Shown piece after piece: positions 56,225-64,000 of a stretch of 64,000 nucleotides of DNA; position 1 is the stretch's first letter; each line of letters begins with the position of its first letter. The stretch spans positions 124,001-188,000 of the forward strand of contig NZ_AEYF01000044.1 in assembly GCF_000292525.1 (NCBI RefSeq). Reading direction: 5' to 3'. A program made the position numbers and the translations under genes. The notes beneath the pieces were generated by a model, which did not search any database, had not been told where the DNA came from, and worked only from the letters and a program-made list of their open reading frames with translations. The stretch is from Rhizobium sp. CCGE 510. Its GTDB lineage: Bacteria > Pseudomonadota > Alphaproteobacteria > Rhizobiales > Rhizobiaceae.

Positions 56225-58308
56225 GAAATAGAGCCCAAAATCTTTATCTCGATGCCCTTGGCCAGTTCGACATGCGACAGGACGGGCAGCGTGGCGAACA
56301 GCCGTTCGATGATCATGCGCACATAGGAGCGTGTTTCCGGCGACGTGACAAGTACGAATGGCAGGCCGCGATCCATGAACTCACGGATAACTTTAGTGGC
56401 TTGCTCACTGAATTCCTCAAGGCTGCGCGGATCGATGTCGAATTCGATCACTTCGCCCTTGGCGTCGCGCTTCAGCGCCTGGTGGAAAGCGAGATCCCAT
56501 TTGCTGCCCAGCCTGAGCACACGCAGCACGCCGTTGTCGGCAAGGTCGCCACAGAGCTGCTGGGCCATGCGGATACGGACATGCTCGACGATCTGCTCAG
56601 TCTTTCTGACATGCGGGGCGAGCTCGGCCACCGCTTCGAGAATGAGGTGCAGGTTGCGGATCGACACGCGTTCGGCAAGCAGAAGCTTGAGCACCGCCTG
56701 GAGGCCCGAATAGGACATGTGCGACGAGCAGATCTCGTCGGCGAGCTTCTTGTATTCGGGGTCGAGCCGGTCGATCAGCACCTTGACGTCCTTGTAGGAC
56801 AGAAGCTGCGGCAGATTGTTACGGATGACCTCGCTCATATGGGTCAGCACGACGGAGACGTTGTCGATCGGCTGGAAGCCCTCGCGTTTCAGATCGTCGG
56901 TGAAGTTTTCGAGGATCGAGACGGCAGGCATGCCGAAGGCGGGTTCGCGGATTTCATCGCCGGGGATGCTCGGCCGCCGGCCGGCACCGGTGACGACGAG
57001 GACTTCGCCGACGCGCAGCAGGTTGGAGGCCACCGTCGTGCCGTGAATGCGGATCTGGTACGATTTCTCGACGATGGCGATATCGTCGGTGACCTTGATC
57101 TCGGGCACGACGAAACCGTATTGCGTGGCAAACTTCTTGCGCATCTTGCCGACGCGGAAAGCGAGTTCCTGGTGGGCGCCGAGCAGGCGCGTCGAGACCA
57201 TCTTGCCGAGTGCAAGCTCGATCTCCGAGGTCCGCAGCACCGCCTTGACCGAATCCTTTTCCAGTTCCTTGCTCTGGACGACCTTCTTTTCCTCCTGCTC
57301 GCGGCGAAGCTTGTTTTCAGCCTCGACCTGGCGCGGAATGAACCAGGCGCCGAAAGCGAGAAGACCGCCGAGGAAGGTGAAAGGGACAAACGGCAGGCCC
57401 GGCATCAGCGCCAGGACGAACATCAGCACGGCCGAGACGGAGAGCGCGCGGGGGTAACCGCTGAGCTGATTGACGACCGCCTGGTCGGTGGAGCCAGTGG
57501 TACCGCCGCGAGAAACGAGAAGGCCGGCGGCGAGCGAGACGATGAGGGCCGGCATCTGCGAGACGAGGCCGTCGCCAACGGAGAGCTTGACGAAGACGTC
57601 GGCCGCTTCGCCGATCGGCATGCCGTGGCGGAAATAGCCGATGATGATGCCACCGAAGACGTTGATGGCGGTGATAATGAGGCCGGCAACGGCATCGCCG
57701 CGTACGAATTTCGAGGCACCGTCCATCGCACCGAAGAAGGAGCTTTCCTCTTCGAGTTCTCGGCGCCGGCGCTGGGCTTCCTTCTCGTCGATGATGCCGG
57801 CCGACAGATCGGCGTCGATCGACATCTGCTTGCCGGGGATCGCATCGAGCGTGAAACGCGCGCCGACTTCGGCGATACGCGTGGCACCCTTGGTGATGAC
57901 GATGAAGTTGATGGTGATGAGGATCAGGAAGACGATCAGACCGATGACGAAGTCGCCGGACATCACCAGGCTTGCGAAACCGGCGATGACGCCACCCGCT
58001 GCGTCGTGACCTTCATTGCCGTGGGACAGGATGAGACGGGTCGTCGCTATGTTCAGCGCCAGCCGGGTCATCGTCGCGATCAGCAGAATGGTCGGGAAAG
58101 ACGAGAAATCGAGCGGCTTCTGAATCCACAGCGCGACCATCAGGATCAGCACCGAAAATGCGATCGAGAAGGCCAGTCCCATGTCGATCAGGAAGGCTGG
58201 GATCGGCAGGAAGAGAATGCAAATGATGCCGATGATGCCGAGGGCAAAACCGACATCGCGCAGGCTCGGGGCGACTTTCGGAAGGGGGAGTGCAGGTGGT
58301 TGCGCCAT
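56221..58308 (-). CDS. flhA: Flagellar export apparatus protein FlhA
   Basis: A 695-aa FlhA: N-terminal eight-helix membrane domain (about 15-330) with the conserved cytoplasmic FHIPEP-region block DADLSAGIIDEKEAQRRRRELE, then the large cytosolic ring domain (360-695) including LGAHQELAFRVGKMRKK and the PLEGADLL-equivalent segments. It forms the nonameric ring that feeds substrates into the FliPQR channel. Start ATG at 58308; overlaps fliR by 4 bp. Confidence 0.95.
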   Translation of the reverse strand: MAQPPALPLPKVAPSLRDVGFALGIIGIICILFLPIPAFLIDMGLAFSIAFSVLILMVALWIQKPLDFSSFPTILLIATMTRLALNIATTRLILSHGNEGHDAAGGVIAGFASLVMSGDFVIGLIVFLILITINFIVITKGATRIAEVGARFTLDAIPGKQMSIDADLSAGIIDEKEAQRRRRELEEESSFFGAMDGASKFVRGDAVAGLIITAINVFGGIIIGYFRHGMPIGEAADVFVKLSVGDGLVSQMPALIVSLAAGLLVSRGGTTGSTDQAVVNQLSGYPRALSVSAVLMFVLALMPGLPFVPFTFLGGLLAFGAWFIPRQVEAENKLRREQEEKKVVQSKELEKDSVKAVLRTSEIELALGKMVSTRLLGAHQELAFRVGKMRKKFATQYGFVVPEIKVTDDIAIVEKSYQIRIHGTTVASNLLRVGEVLVVTGAGRRPSIPGDEIREPAFGMPAVSILENFTDDLKREGFQPIDNVSVVLTHMSEVIRNNLPQLLSYKDVKVLIDRLDPEYKKLADEICSSHMSYSGLQAVLKLLLAERVSIRNLHLILEAVAELAPHVRKTEQIVEHVRIRMAQQLCGDLADNGVLRVLRLGSKWDLAFHQALKRDAKGEVIEFDIDPRSLEEFSEQATKVIREFMDRGLPFVLVTSPETRSYVRMIIERLFATLPVLSHVELAKGIEIKILGSIS

Positions 58309-58398
58309 ATCGATTCCGTCTCTTCATGAGAGGAGGCCGACACGAAGTCCGCCCAGTTCGGATCGAGACTTAAATGGCGAAGCTTGCGCGAAGTTGGC

Positions 58399-58665
58399 TC
58401 AGAAGCCGGACTGGATGCGCGAGAAGACCAGATTGGTGAAAATCGAGATCTGCGAGCCGACGAAGGGGGCGGTTACGCCGACCACGACCAGCACGGCGAC
58501 AATCTTCGGCACGAACGTCAACGTTGCTTCCTGCACCTGCGTCAGCGCCTGGATCAAGGCAATGACGAGACCCACCACCATTGCAGCGAGGACCGCCGGA
58601 CCGGAGGAAATCAGCACGGTCCAGATCGCCGCTTGGAACAGATCCAATGCATCAGCTTCATTCAT
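58399..58665 (-). CDS. fliQ: Flagellar export gate protein FliQ
   Basis: An 88-aa protein with two hydrophobic helices (about 16-38 and 51-73) joined by the family loop QALTQVQEATLTFVPKI. MNEADALDLFQAAIWTVLISSGPAV begins the first helix. Correct length and place, 90 bp before flhA, for FliQ. Confidence 0.94.
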   Translation of the reverse strand: MNEADALDLFQAAIWTVLISSGPAVLAAMVVGLVIALIQALTQVQEATLTFVPKIVAVLVVVGVTAPFVGSQISIFTNLVFSRIQSGF

Positions 58666-58754
58666 CTGAAGGCAACCTCATATCGCCCCGAAGCAGCCCC
58701 GCCGTGGCCGGGCCGCTATTGGTTGGTATCACCCGGCGCGTCGGCGCCGCGGTA

Positions 58755-59204
58755 TCAGGTATCGCTGTTGTCGCTGGTCGTGGTCGTCGTGGCCGGCGCC
58801 TGGCTGGCAACAGTGATTCCCGCCTGCACGAGTATCTTACCGCCATCCTTGGTGGTCGCAATGACGCCGTCGGAATAAACTTTGACGGAATCGACGATGC
58901 CTTTGACGCTGCCATCAGCGCTTTCCATGTATTTGCCGACGTAGCTGCTGGCCTGGGTCAGGCTGGAGCTGGACAGCAGCGTGTCCAGCTTGGTGTTGGT
59001 CTGGATCGTCTGCTCGACCTGCGAGAAGCTTGCCAGCTGCGACATCTGCTCGCTGGCATCGACAGGATCGGTCGGATCCTGGTTCTTCATCTGCGCGATG
59101 AGCAGCTGAAGGAAATTGTCGTAGTTCAACGTCGCCTTCTGCTGGGCCGAATTCGTCGAGCCGGTCGTCGACGTGCTCACGCTTGATGTTGCATCTACCG
59201 CCAT
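58755..59204 (-). CDS. flgD: Flagellar hook-assembly scaffold FlgD (short form)
   Basis: A 149-aa FlgD with the signature QKATLNYDNFLQLLIAQMKNQDPTDPVDASEQMSQLASFSQVEQ (landmark region about 21-66, shortened: DNFLQLLIAQMKNQDP). Only a short beta C-terminus follows; it lacks the extended FnIII/tudor part of enteric FlgD, as in other rhizobia. Its start overlaps the flbT stop by 10 bp. Confidence 0.94.
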   Translation of the reverse strand: MAVDATSSVSTSTTGSTNSAQQKATLNYDNFLQLLIAQMKNQDPTDPVDASEQMSQLASFSQVEQTIQTNTKLDTLLSSSSLTQASSYVGKYMESADGSVKGIVDSVKVYSDGVIATTKDGGKILVQAGITVASQAPATTTTTSDNSDT

Positions 59205-59644
59205 GGTGCAATCTCCCTGCGAATCTGCTCGACCATCGTCGGCGGCATTTCGTGGTTGTTGAGGATATTGTCTTCAATCGCATAGAGGCCGCGGATCGCT
59301 TTCAATGCATCGAAGGCGCGGCCGGTCGACACAAGCGCATCAATGCGCTTCAGTTCGGCGAGGATTTCCTCGTTTTTGAAGCAGCTGAGCAGCATGGTGA
59401 TCGACTTGCGGAACATCGCCGTCGAGTGGTCCTTGCCCTCGGGGTTGATGAGGATCATCTGCGCGATGAAATAGAGCTGACGCAGGGGCGTGGTGGCAGC
59501 TTCCGGCTGCAGGACGTGATTTTCGAGAAGGAACGTCACATCATTCAGGAATTCCAGCGCGACCTTGCGGTCGACGCGCAGGACGGCGCCGTTGATGAAG
59601 ATTCTTTCTCCGGCTTTCAGAGAAATGCGAAGTGTACTTTTCAT
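59195..59644 (-). CDS. flbT: Flagellin biosynthesis regulator FlbT
   Basis: A 149-aa FlbT, the post-transcriptional regulator of flagellin mRNA in alphaproteobacteria. Opening STLRISLKAGERIFINGAVLRV and the NDVTFLLENHVLQPEAATTPLRQLYF stretch (shortened marker: LENHVLQPE) are family-typical. Start overlaps flaF stop by 4 bp, so FlaF and FlbT are coupled. Confidence 0.93.
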   Translation of the reverse strand: MKSTLRISLKAGERIFINGAVLRVDRKVALEFLNDVTFLLENHVLQPEAATTPLRQLYFIAQMILINPEGKDHSTAMFRKSITMLLSCFKNEEILAELKRIDALVSTGRAFDALKAIRGLYAIEDNILNNHEMPPTMVEQIRREIAPWR

Positions 59645-59988
59645 TTAAGTCCATCCCTGATGATGGTGGTAACGTCGATGATGCCCTGGTAGTTATTCGA
59701 CAGGCGTTTTCGGATCCTGTCGCATTCCTTCAATATCCAGATCGCGATCGAGATGAGGTTGGCCCTTAGCTGGATCTCCAGCTGATTGTCGGGATGTTTC
59801 AAATCCTCGATGAAGCTGATCCACACCCGGCGGGTATAAAACAGCGCTTCGATGGCTTCCCGGCCGTATTTTTCCTTTTCGCGCGCCAACGACAGCAGGT
59901 CTATGGACCGGTCAAGAACCTGCCATTCCCGCTCTTTCGCGTCGGCCACCGAGTCCTGCAGGACTTCGGCATATGAGAACTGATACAT
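59641..59988 (-). CDS. flaF: Flagellin secretion/translation factor FlaF
   Basis: A 115-aa FlaF with the typical MYQFSYAEVLQDSVADAKERE start. It works with FlbT; in Caulobacter FlaF is needed for flagellin secretion and FlbT represses flagellin translation, and the pair is conserved in rhizobia. Partner gene flbT overlaps by 4 bp. Confidence 0.93.
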   Translation of the reverse strand: MYQFSYAEVLQDSVADAKEREWQVLDRSIDLLSLAREKEKYGREAIEALFYTRRVWISFIEDLKHPDNQLEIQLRANLISIAIWILKECDRIRKRLSNNYQGIIDVTTIIRDGLK

Positions 59989-60024
59989 TCATGCATCCTT
60001 CTTTATACTGCGCGCCTTTGCTCA

Positions 60025-61071
60025 TCAAAGGTAGTTTACGAGACTCAACTGCTGGATCTTCGAGACGATCGTATAAGCCGTTTCAAGCTGTGTTTCCAAA
60101 GTCTTGACGAGGGTCGAGGCCTCGTAGGGATCGACGCCCTGAAGATCGACGAGCTTGTTCTTGATGATGTTCGACTGGGCGTCGAGGGCGTCGTTGGACT
60201 TCTTGACGCGCTCCTGGGAAAGGCCAAGCTGGCTTGCCTGCGTCACGAGGCCGCTGGTCGCCTTCGTCGTGTAGGTGATCGCCTGTTTGGACACCGTGCT
60301 CATCGCGTCGCTGCTGAGGTTCTGGCCGAGCAGCGCCGAGGTCATCACCGAGGCGAGCGCCATGTAGCGCATGCCTTCGGAATTGGCGTTGGTCGAGGAT
60401 TCGATCACTTCGGAGTTGCTGATGCGGCTTGTCATGTTCTGGTTCGATGCCTGCGACCAGCCGGTCGTCGCATTGGTCCAGTTTGCCTGGCTGAACATCG
60501 GCTCCACCGTCGTCGTGATGAAGGTGCTCATCTCGGTGCCTGTGAGAGCACTGACCGCCTTGCCGAGGCCCGTCGCATAGGTGTTCAACTGTGTAACGAT
60601 GGCGGCACTCGTCGCTGTCGTCTTATCGGTCAGCGGCTGTACATCAGTATTGATGCCGGAGAACAGATATTCGCCGTTCACCATGGTATTGGCCGTGTCC
60701 ATCATGGTGGACAGAGCGCTGGTCGCCGACTGGATGGCGACGGTGATGCTGCCGGGATCATGGCTGCCCTGGAGCGCCGTCAGCTTCGAAACCAGGCCGT
60801 CGCCGACGTCCTTCATCTTGGAGAGGCCAAGCTGGGAGGATTCCATGCGGGCGGTGACGAGCGAATTGCTTGCTTTGATCGAGTCGATCCTGTCGGTCTC
60901 GCGGCTGAAGTCTACGCTTCTGGCGGCATTGCCGCCGAGCGAGACGCCGATATCCGCATAGACTCCCGTCGTTGCCTCCATCGTCGCCTTGGTCATCTGG
61001 TTTTGCGCCTGACGGATCGTCAACCGCATCGCATTCTGAATGGCCGAACTTGAAATAAATGAGCTCTTCAT
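60025..61071 (-). CDS. flgL: Flagellar hook-filament junction protein FlgL
   Basis: A 348-aa HAP3. The N-terminal coiled-coil D0 region (MKSSFISSSAIQNAMRLTIRQAQ, MTKATMEA) and C-terminal flagellin-like helices (AYTIVSKIQQLSLVNYL, ending at residue 348) frame a divergent middle. Lies 3 bp after flgK ends, 36 bp before flaF. Confidence 0.93.
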   Translation of the reverse strand: MKSSFISSSAIQNAMRLTIRQAQNQMTKATMEATTGVYADIGVSLGGNAARSVDFSRETDRIDSIKASNSLVTARMESSQLGLSKMKDVGDGLVSKLTALQGSHDPGSITVAIQSATSALSTMMDTANTMVNGEYLFSGINTDVQPLTDKTTATSAAIVTQLNTYATGLGKAVSALTGTEMSTFITTTVEPMFSQANWTNATTGWSQASNQNMTSRISNSEVIESSTNANSEGMRYMALASVMTSALLGQNLSSDAMSTVSKQAITYTTKATSGLVTQASQLGLSQERVKKSNDALDAQSNIIKNKLVDLQGVDPYEASTLVKTLETQLETAYTIVSKIQQLSLVNYL

Positions 61072-61074
61072 GGC

Positions 61075-62562
61075 TTAACTCGCAATATCCAGCAATGACT
61101 TCAGCATTTCGTCGACGGCGTTCAGGATCTTGGTCGCCGCCTTGTAGGACTGCTCTATGTCGAGAAGCAGCGTCAGTTCCTCGTCGAGGTTGACGCCGGT
61201 CTCATTGGAATAGGCTTCGTCGGAGCGCGACAGCGCCGCCGAGGTGTTTTCCGCCGCCGTCGTAGCGTTGCTGCGGTACTGCTCGAGCCAGCCGAGAGAA
61301 TTGGTGGCATATTCCATGATGCTGACGTTGGAATCGATGCCCGTCGTGGCGTCGAAACCGACTGCCGGTCCTGCTGCCGGGTCGAAATCGATGTCGGAGC
61401 CCAACGCGGTATAGAGGCGATCGAGGTCCGTCGTATAGCCGCTGAGGTGGGTAGGATTGTTGACCACGCCGTTGGCGTTGACACCGCCGTCGCGCAGGCG
61501 CATCGGATCGCCGCCCTGCGCGGTGATGACGCGGCTGCTGACGGTGATGGTCGATGCCATGCCGGCAATCGCGGTGCCGCCTGTGTCGACCGTGCCGCCG
61601 CTCCAGGTAAAGAGGCCGGGCACATAGGCCGGGCCGGCCGCGGTGTTCTGCTCCTTGAAGAGTGAGACCAGGCCGCGGGCGACTTCGTCGAGCTGCTTCT
61701 GGAAATTCGGGGCGATCTCGTCACGGACCTGGAGGAGCGATTGAAGGCTCCCCTGTGCCGTCGTCGTCGACCCGTTGCCGCGCGGTAGTGCGACACCGTC
61801 GATATAAACCGAATTGCCGACAGTGGTAGCGGTATAGACATCCTGAGACTTGAACGTCACCTTACGCGGAACCGTCTCGAAGAGGATCGTCCCGTCGGAG
61901 GTGCTCAGCACCATGTCGTTGTTGTCGCGCGTCGTGGTGTTGACGCCGACGATCTGCGAAATCTGCTTGAGAGCCTTCTCGCGTTCATCGAGAGCGCCGG
62001 AGGCATCCGCACCCGAGGCCGTGGCGGTCTTCACCGCGTTATTGGCCTTCTCGAAGTCACTGAGGAGCGTATTCAGCTTATCGACGTCGGTGGCGATCTG
62101 CTTGTCGGCGGTGGCGCGGACGTCCTGAACGGATTGCGAGGCATTGTTCAGCGAGTTGGCGACGTCCTGAGCGGCAGTGATGGCGCCTTGAGCGGCGACG
62201 GTGCTGCCCGGCGTCGTGCGGAAGGCCTGAAGCTTCTGCTGGAAAACACCGAGGTAGGTGGATGGCGACGTTTCGTAGTCGTTGCCACCCACGATCGACT
62301 TGAGGTCCTCAAGACCGCCGAGCAGGGCTTGCTGGGCGCTGTCCTGCGAGGATGTCTTCAGATATTGCCGCAGCAGGGCTTCTTCCTGTGCCCGGTCGAT
62401 CTTGACGACCTGGGCGCCGTTCAAGGACGTGGTTAGCATCGCCTGTCGGCGCACGTAATCTTTGTTGCCCGCATTCGAGATATTGTTCGATACGACACTG
62501 CTCTGCGTGCCGGTATTGTTGAATATGTTCTGCGCGGTATTAAGTGCTGACGTGAGCGACAT
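61075..62562 (-). CDS. flgK: Flagellar hook-associated protein FlgK
   Basis: A 495-aa HAP1. N-terminal D0 helix MSLTSALNTAQNIFNNTGTQS followed by NISNAGNKDYVRR (the conserved SNI-NAxT-YxRQ type box) and the C-terminal ETGVNLDEELTLLLDIEQSYKAATKIL match FlgK. The first of the hook-filament junction proteins; 19 bp after flgE. Confidence 0.94.
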   Translation of the reverse strand: MSLTSALNTAQNIFNNTGTQSSVVSNNISNAGNKDYVRRQAMLTTSLNGAQVVKIDRAQEEALLRQYLKTSSQDSAQQALLGGLEDLKSIVGGNDYETSPSTYLGVFQQKLQAFRTTPGSTVAAQGAITAAQDVANSLNNASQSVQDVRATADKQIATDVDKLNTLLSDFEKANNAVKTATASGADASGALDEREKALKQISQIVGVNTTTRDNNDMVLSTSDGTILFETVPRKVTFKSQDVYTATTVGNSVYIDGVALPRGNGSTTTAQGSLQSLLQVRDEIAPNFQKQLDEVARGLVSLFKEQNTAAGPAYVPGLFTWSGGTVDTGGTAIAGMASTITVSSRVITAQGGDPMRLRDGGVNANGVVNNPTHLSGYTTDLDRLYTALGSDIDFDPAAGPAVGFDATTGIDSNVSIMEYATNSLGWLEQYRSNATTAAENTSAALSRSDEAYSNETGVNLDEELTLLLDIEQSYKAATKILNAVDEMLKSLLDIAS

Positions 62563-62581
62563 GGCTTAGCCGTTACCCTGC

Positions 62582-63880
62582 TTATCTCTTGAGGTTGACG
62601 AGGACGTCCATGATGTCGGAACCCGTCTGGAAGACCTTGGAATTGGCGGTATAGCTGCGCTGCGATTCGATCATCTCGGTCAGCTCGCCGGCAAGGTCGA
62701 CGTTCGAACCCTCGAGGGCGCCCGATTTGATCGTGCCGAGACCGTTGGTCTGCGGGAAGCCGGTGACAGTGACGCCAGACTGGCCGTTGGCGCTGTAGAC
62801 GTTGCCGCTCATCAAGGTCAATTTGTCCGGGCTTGCGACGTTGGCGAGCGGAATGCGGTAGAGCGGCTTGGTGCTGCCGTCTTCATACTTGGCATAGACG
62901 ATGCCGTCGCCATCGATCGTGACATCCTTGACCGGAGTCGCCGCCTGGCCGTTCGGCGTTCCGGTACCGGCAAAGGCGGCGCCGAGCTGCGTCAGGCCGG
63001 AGAAATCCATGTTGATCGTCTGGCCGGTCACCGTGTCGGTGATTGGGACAGGGGCAGTCGAGGTCATCTTGCCGTTCGAGTCGAAGGTGAGCGTGCCGGT
63101 GCCGACTGGGCCACCGGCGGTGTAGGGGAAGGAGGTGGTGCCGCCAACCGCCGCGTTGGCGTTGCGGAACATCGCCACTTCCCAGGTGGCTGCCGTGGCG
63201 GGAGGTGCCGGCGGCGGCGCTGCCGCGACAGAGGCTTTCGTGAAGTAGAAGTCGTACATCACTTTGTTGCCGAGACGGTCGTAGGCGACCATCGAGACCT
63301 TCTTGGTGTCGGTCGTCGGGGTGGCGGGGTTGGCGCTCGGCCGGCTCGCGGCGGCAACGACGTTGGCGTTGGAATCGAGGTTGCCCTTGAAGATACCGGA
63401 GGTCGAGGCGATGGCGGTCAGGCCATCCTGAGTAACGTTGACGGGAACGAGGCCGTCGAAGCCGTTGACGACGACGGCGGGAGAGCCGGAGTCGTAGGAA
63501 TAGCCCATCAGCTGGAAGCCGGCGGCGTTGACGAGATTGCCTTCATCGTCCTTCTGGAAATCGCCGGCGCGGGTCAGAACCGGCGTGCCGTCAGCGCCTT
63601 GGACGATGAAAAAGCCGTCGCCCGAGATCGCAAGGTCGGTGCTCGAGGTGGTGTAAGAGATATCGCCCTGGTCGGAGACGGCCTGACGGACCGAGCTCTG
63701 TACACCACCGGAATTGTAGTTGCCGCCTGAGGAAGGCAGAACCAGCGACGAGAAGCTCGTCGACACGGCCTTGTAGCCGGAGGTGTTCACGTTGGCGATA
63801 TTGTCAGCGACGGTGCTGAGGCGGTTCGCCTGCGCGTTCATCCCCGATACTGCCGTCTTCATGCTGCCGAAAATGCTCAT
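62582..63880 (-). CDS. flgE: Flagellar hook protein FlgE
   Basis: A 432-aa hook protein. The N-terminal rod-like motif MSIFGSMKTAVSGMNAQANRL, NIANVNTSGYKA, and the C-terminal ELTEMIESQRSYTANSKVFQT (ending DVLVNLKR) are those of FlgE. The middle is Gly/Thr-rich with a SSxxDLAISGDGFFIV block. First gene of the visible flagellar operon, transcribed leftward. Confidence 0.95.
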   Translation of the reverse strand: MSIFGSMKTAVSGMNAQANRLSTVADNIANVNTSGYKAVSTSFSSLVLPSSGGNYNSGGVQSSVRQAVSDQGDISYTTSSTDLAISGDGFFIVQGADGTPVLTRAGDFQKDDEGNLVNAAGFQLMGYSYDSGSPAVVVNGFDGLVPVNVTQDGLTAIASTSGIFKGNLDSNANVVAAASRPSANPATPTTDTKKVSMVAYDRLGNKVMYDFYFTKASVAAAPPPAPPATAATWEVAMFRNANAAVGGTTSFPYTAGGPVGTGTLTFDSNGKMTSTAPVPITDTVTGQTINMDFSGLTQLGAAFAGTGTPNGQAATPVKDVTIDGDGIVYAKYEDGSTKPLYRIPLANVASPDKLTLMSGNVYSANGQSGVTVTGFPQTNGLGTIKSGALEGSNVDLAGELTEMIESQRSYTANSKVFQTGSDIMDVLVNLKR

Positions 63881-63978
63881 CTGAAAACCTCGTTTTACCT
63901 GTTAAGCTCGAGAGTATTTGGCGGGCCTTGCGTGAAGCTGTCTGTCATGGCGCGCTGCGAGGCCAATATCGAGATTTA

Positions 63979-63998
63979 GCCGGGCGCTGCCGCCCGGC
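63979..63998. terminator. GC-rich hairpin at right edge
   Basis: Palindrome GCCGGGCG-CTGC-CGCCCGGC at the window edge, about 100 bp upstream of flgE. It may end a gene to the right; no T-run is seen on either strand. Confidence 0.4.
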
Positions 63999-64000
63999 CG

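Overview
The window reads as chromosomal DNA of a fast-growing Rhizobium (R. etli / R. leguminosarum / R. phaseoli group). The evidence is high GC content, the rhizobial iron regulator RirA, an alpha-glucoside (agl) transport operon, a phasin, the alphaproteobacterial FlaF/FlbT pair in a flagellar operon, and a tRNA-His that lacks G-1 and carries A73. About sixty protein genes and one tRNA can be supported; coding density is high and most genes lie in short operons.

Layout. 1-2872 (minus): dipeptide-type ABC transporter dppABC, with dppC cut by the window edge. 3233-3715: rirA with its own promoter, TGA-N9-TCA site and terminator. 3923-6786: mmsA (minus), divergent from a small monooxygenase-fold gene and a LysR regulator. 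6783-7437: two small minus-strand genes, one of them DUF4174. 7519-9719: a small foreign island at the 3' end of tRNA-His, carrying a reverse transcriptase (RT) and a perfect 125-bp direct repeat. 9914-16967: phasin, a 1289-aa multi-PAS histidine kinase and acetoacetyl-CoA synthetase (polyhydroxybutyrate metabolism). 16968-18860: an AsmA-like gene. 18879-22944: putrescine-type ABC transporter potFGHI. 23071-26219: a ScfR/RamB-type regulator divergent from isocitrate lyase aceA, followed by a 78-aa gene. 26268-32431: LysR regulator, a small gene, two chemotaxis receptors and a 47-aa membrane protein. 32577-36629: flavoprotein, glutamine-synthetase homologue and amine-oxidase-type flavoprotein. 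36764-40850: zwf-pgl-edd, the Entner-Doudoroff entry. 40932-41345: PilZ-like gene. 41462-49310: aglEFGAK with the LacI-type regulator aglR. 49311-50210: folD. 50331-53137: polysaccharide chain-length and glycosyltransferase genes. 53428-63880: a flagellar operon running flgE-flgK-flgL-flaF-flbT-flgD-fliQ-flhA-fliR followed by four less certain genes.

How it works together. Most of the window is carbon metabolism: uptake systems for peptides, polyamines and alpha-glucosides feed Entner-Doudoroff catabolism. AceA, AcsA2 and MmsA handle acetyl-, acetoacetyl- and propionyl-type carbon, and the phasin coats the storage polymer. The phasin and acetoacetyl-CoA synthetase promoters share the 9-mer TGCATTGCA, suggesting one regulator.

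The outstanding feature is the 2.2-kb island at 7519-9719. It is bounded by a 26/28-bp repeat of the tRNA-His 3' end and its flank. Inside are two identical 125-bp repeats 369 bp apart, a small membrane-protein-like ORF that contains the second repeat, and an unclassified RT. The RT probably starts at a TTG with a good Shine-Dalgarno (SD) sequence, overlapping the small ORF by 20 bp. No integrase, ribozyme, HNH domain or DGR hallmark is visible. This is the best candidate for an undescribed (perhaps defence-related) RT system, but its function is not established by the sequence.
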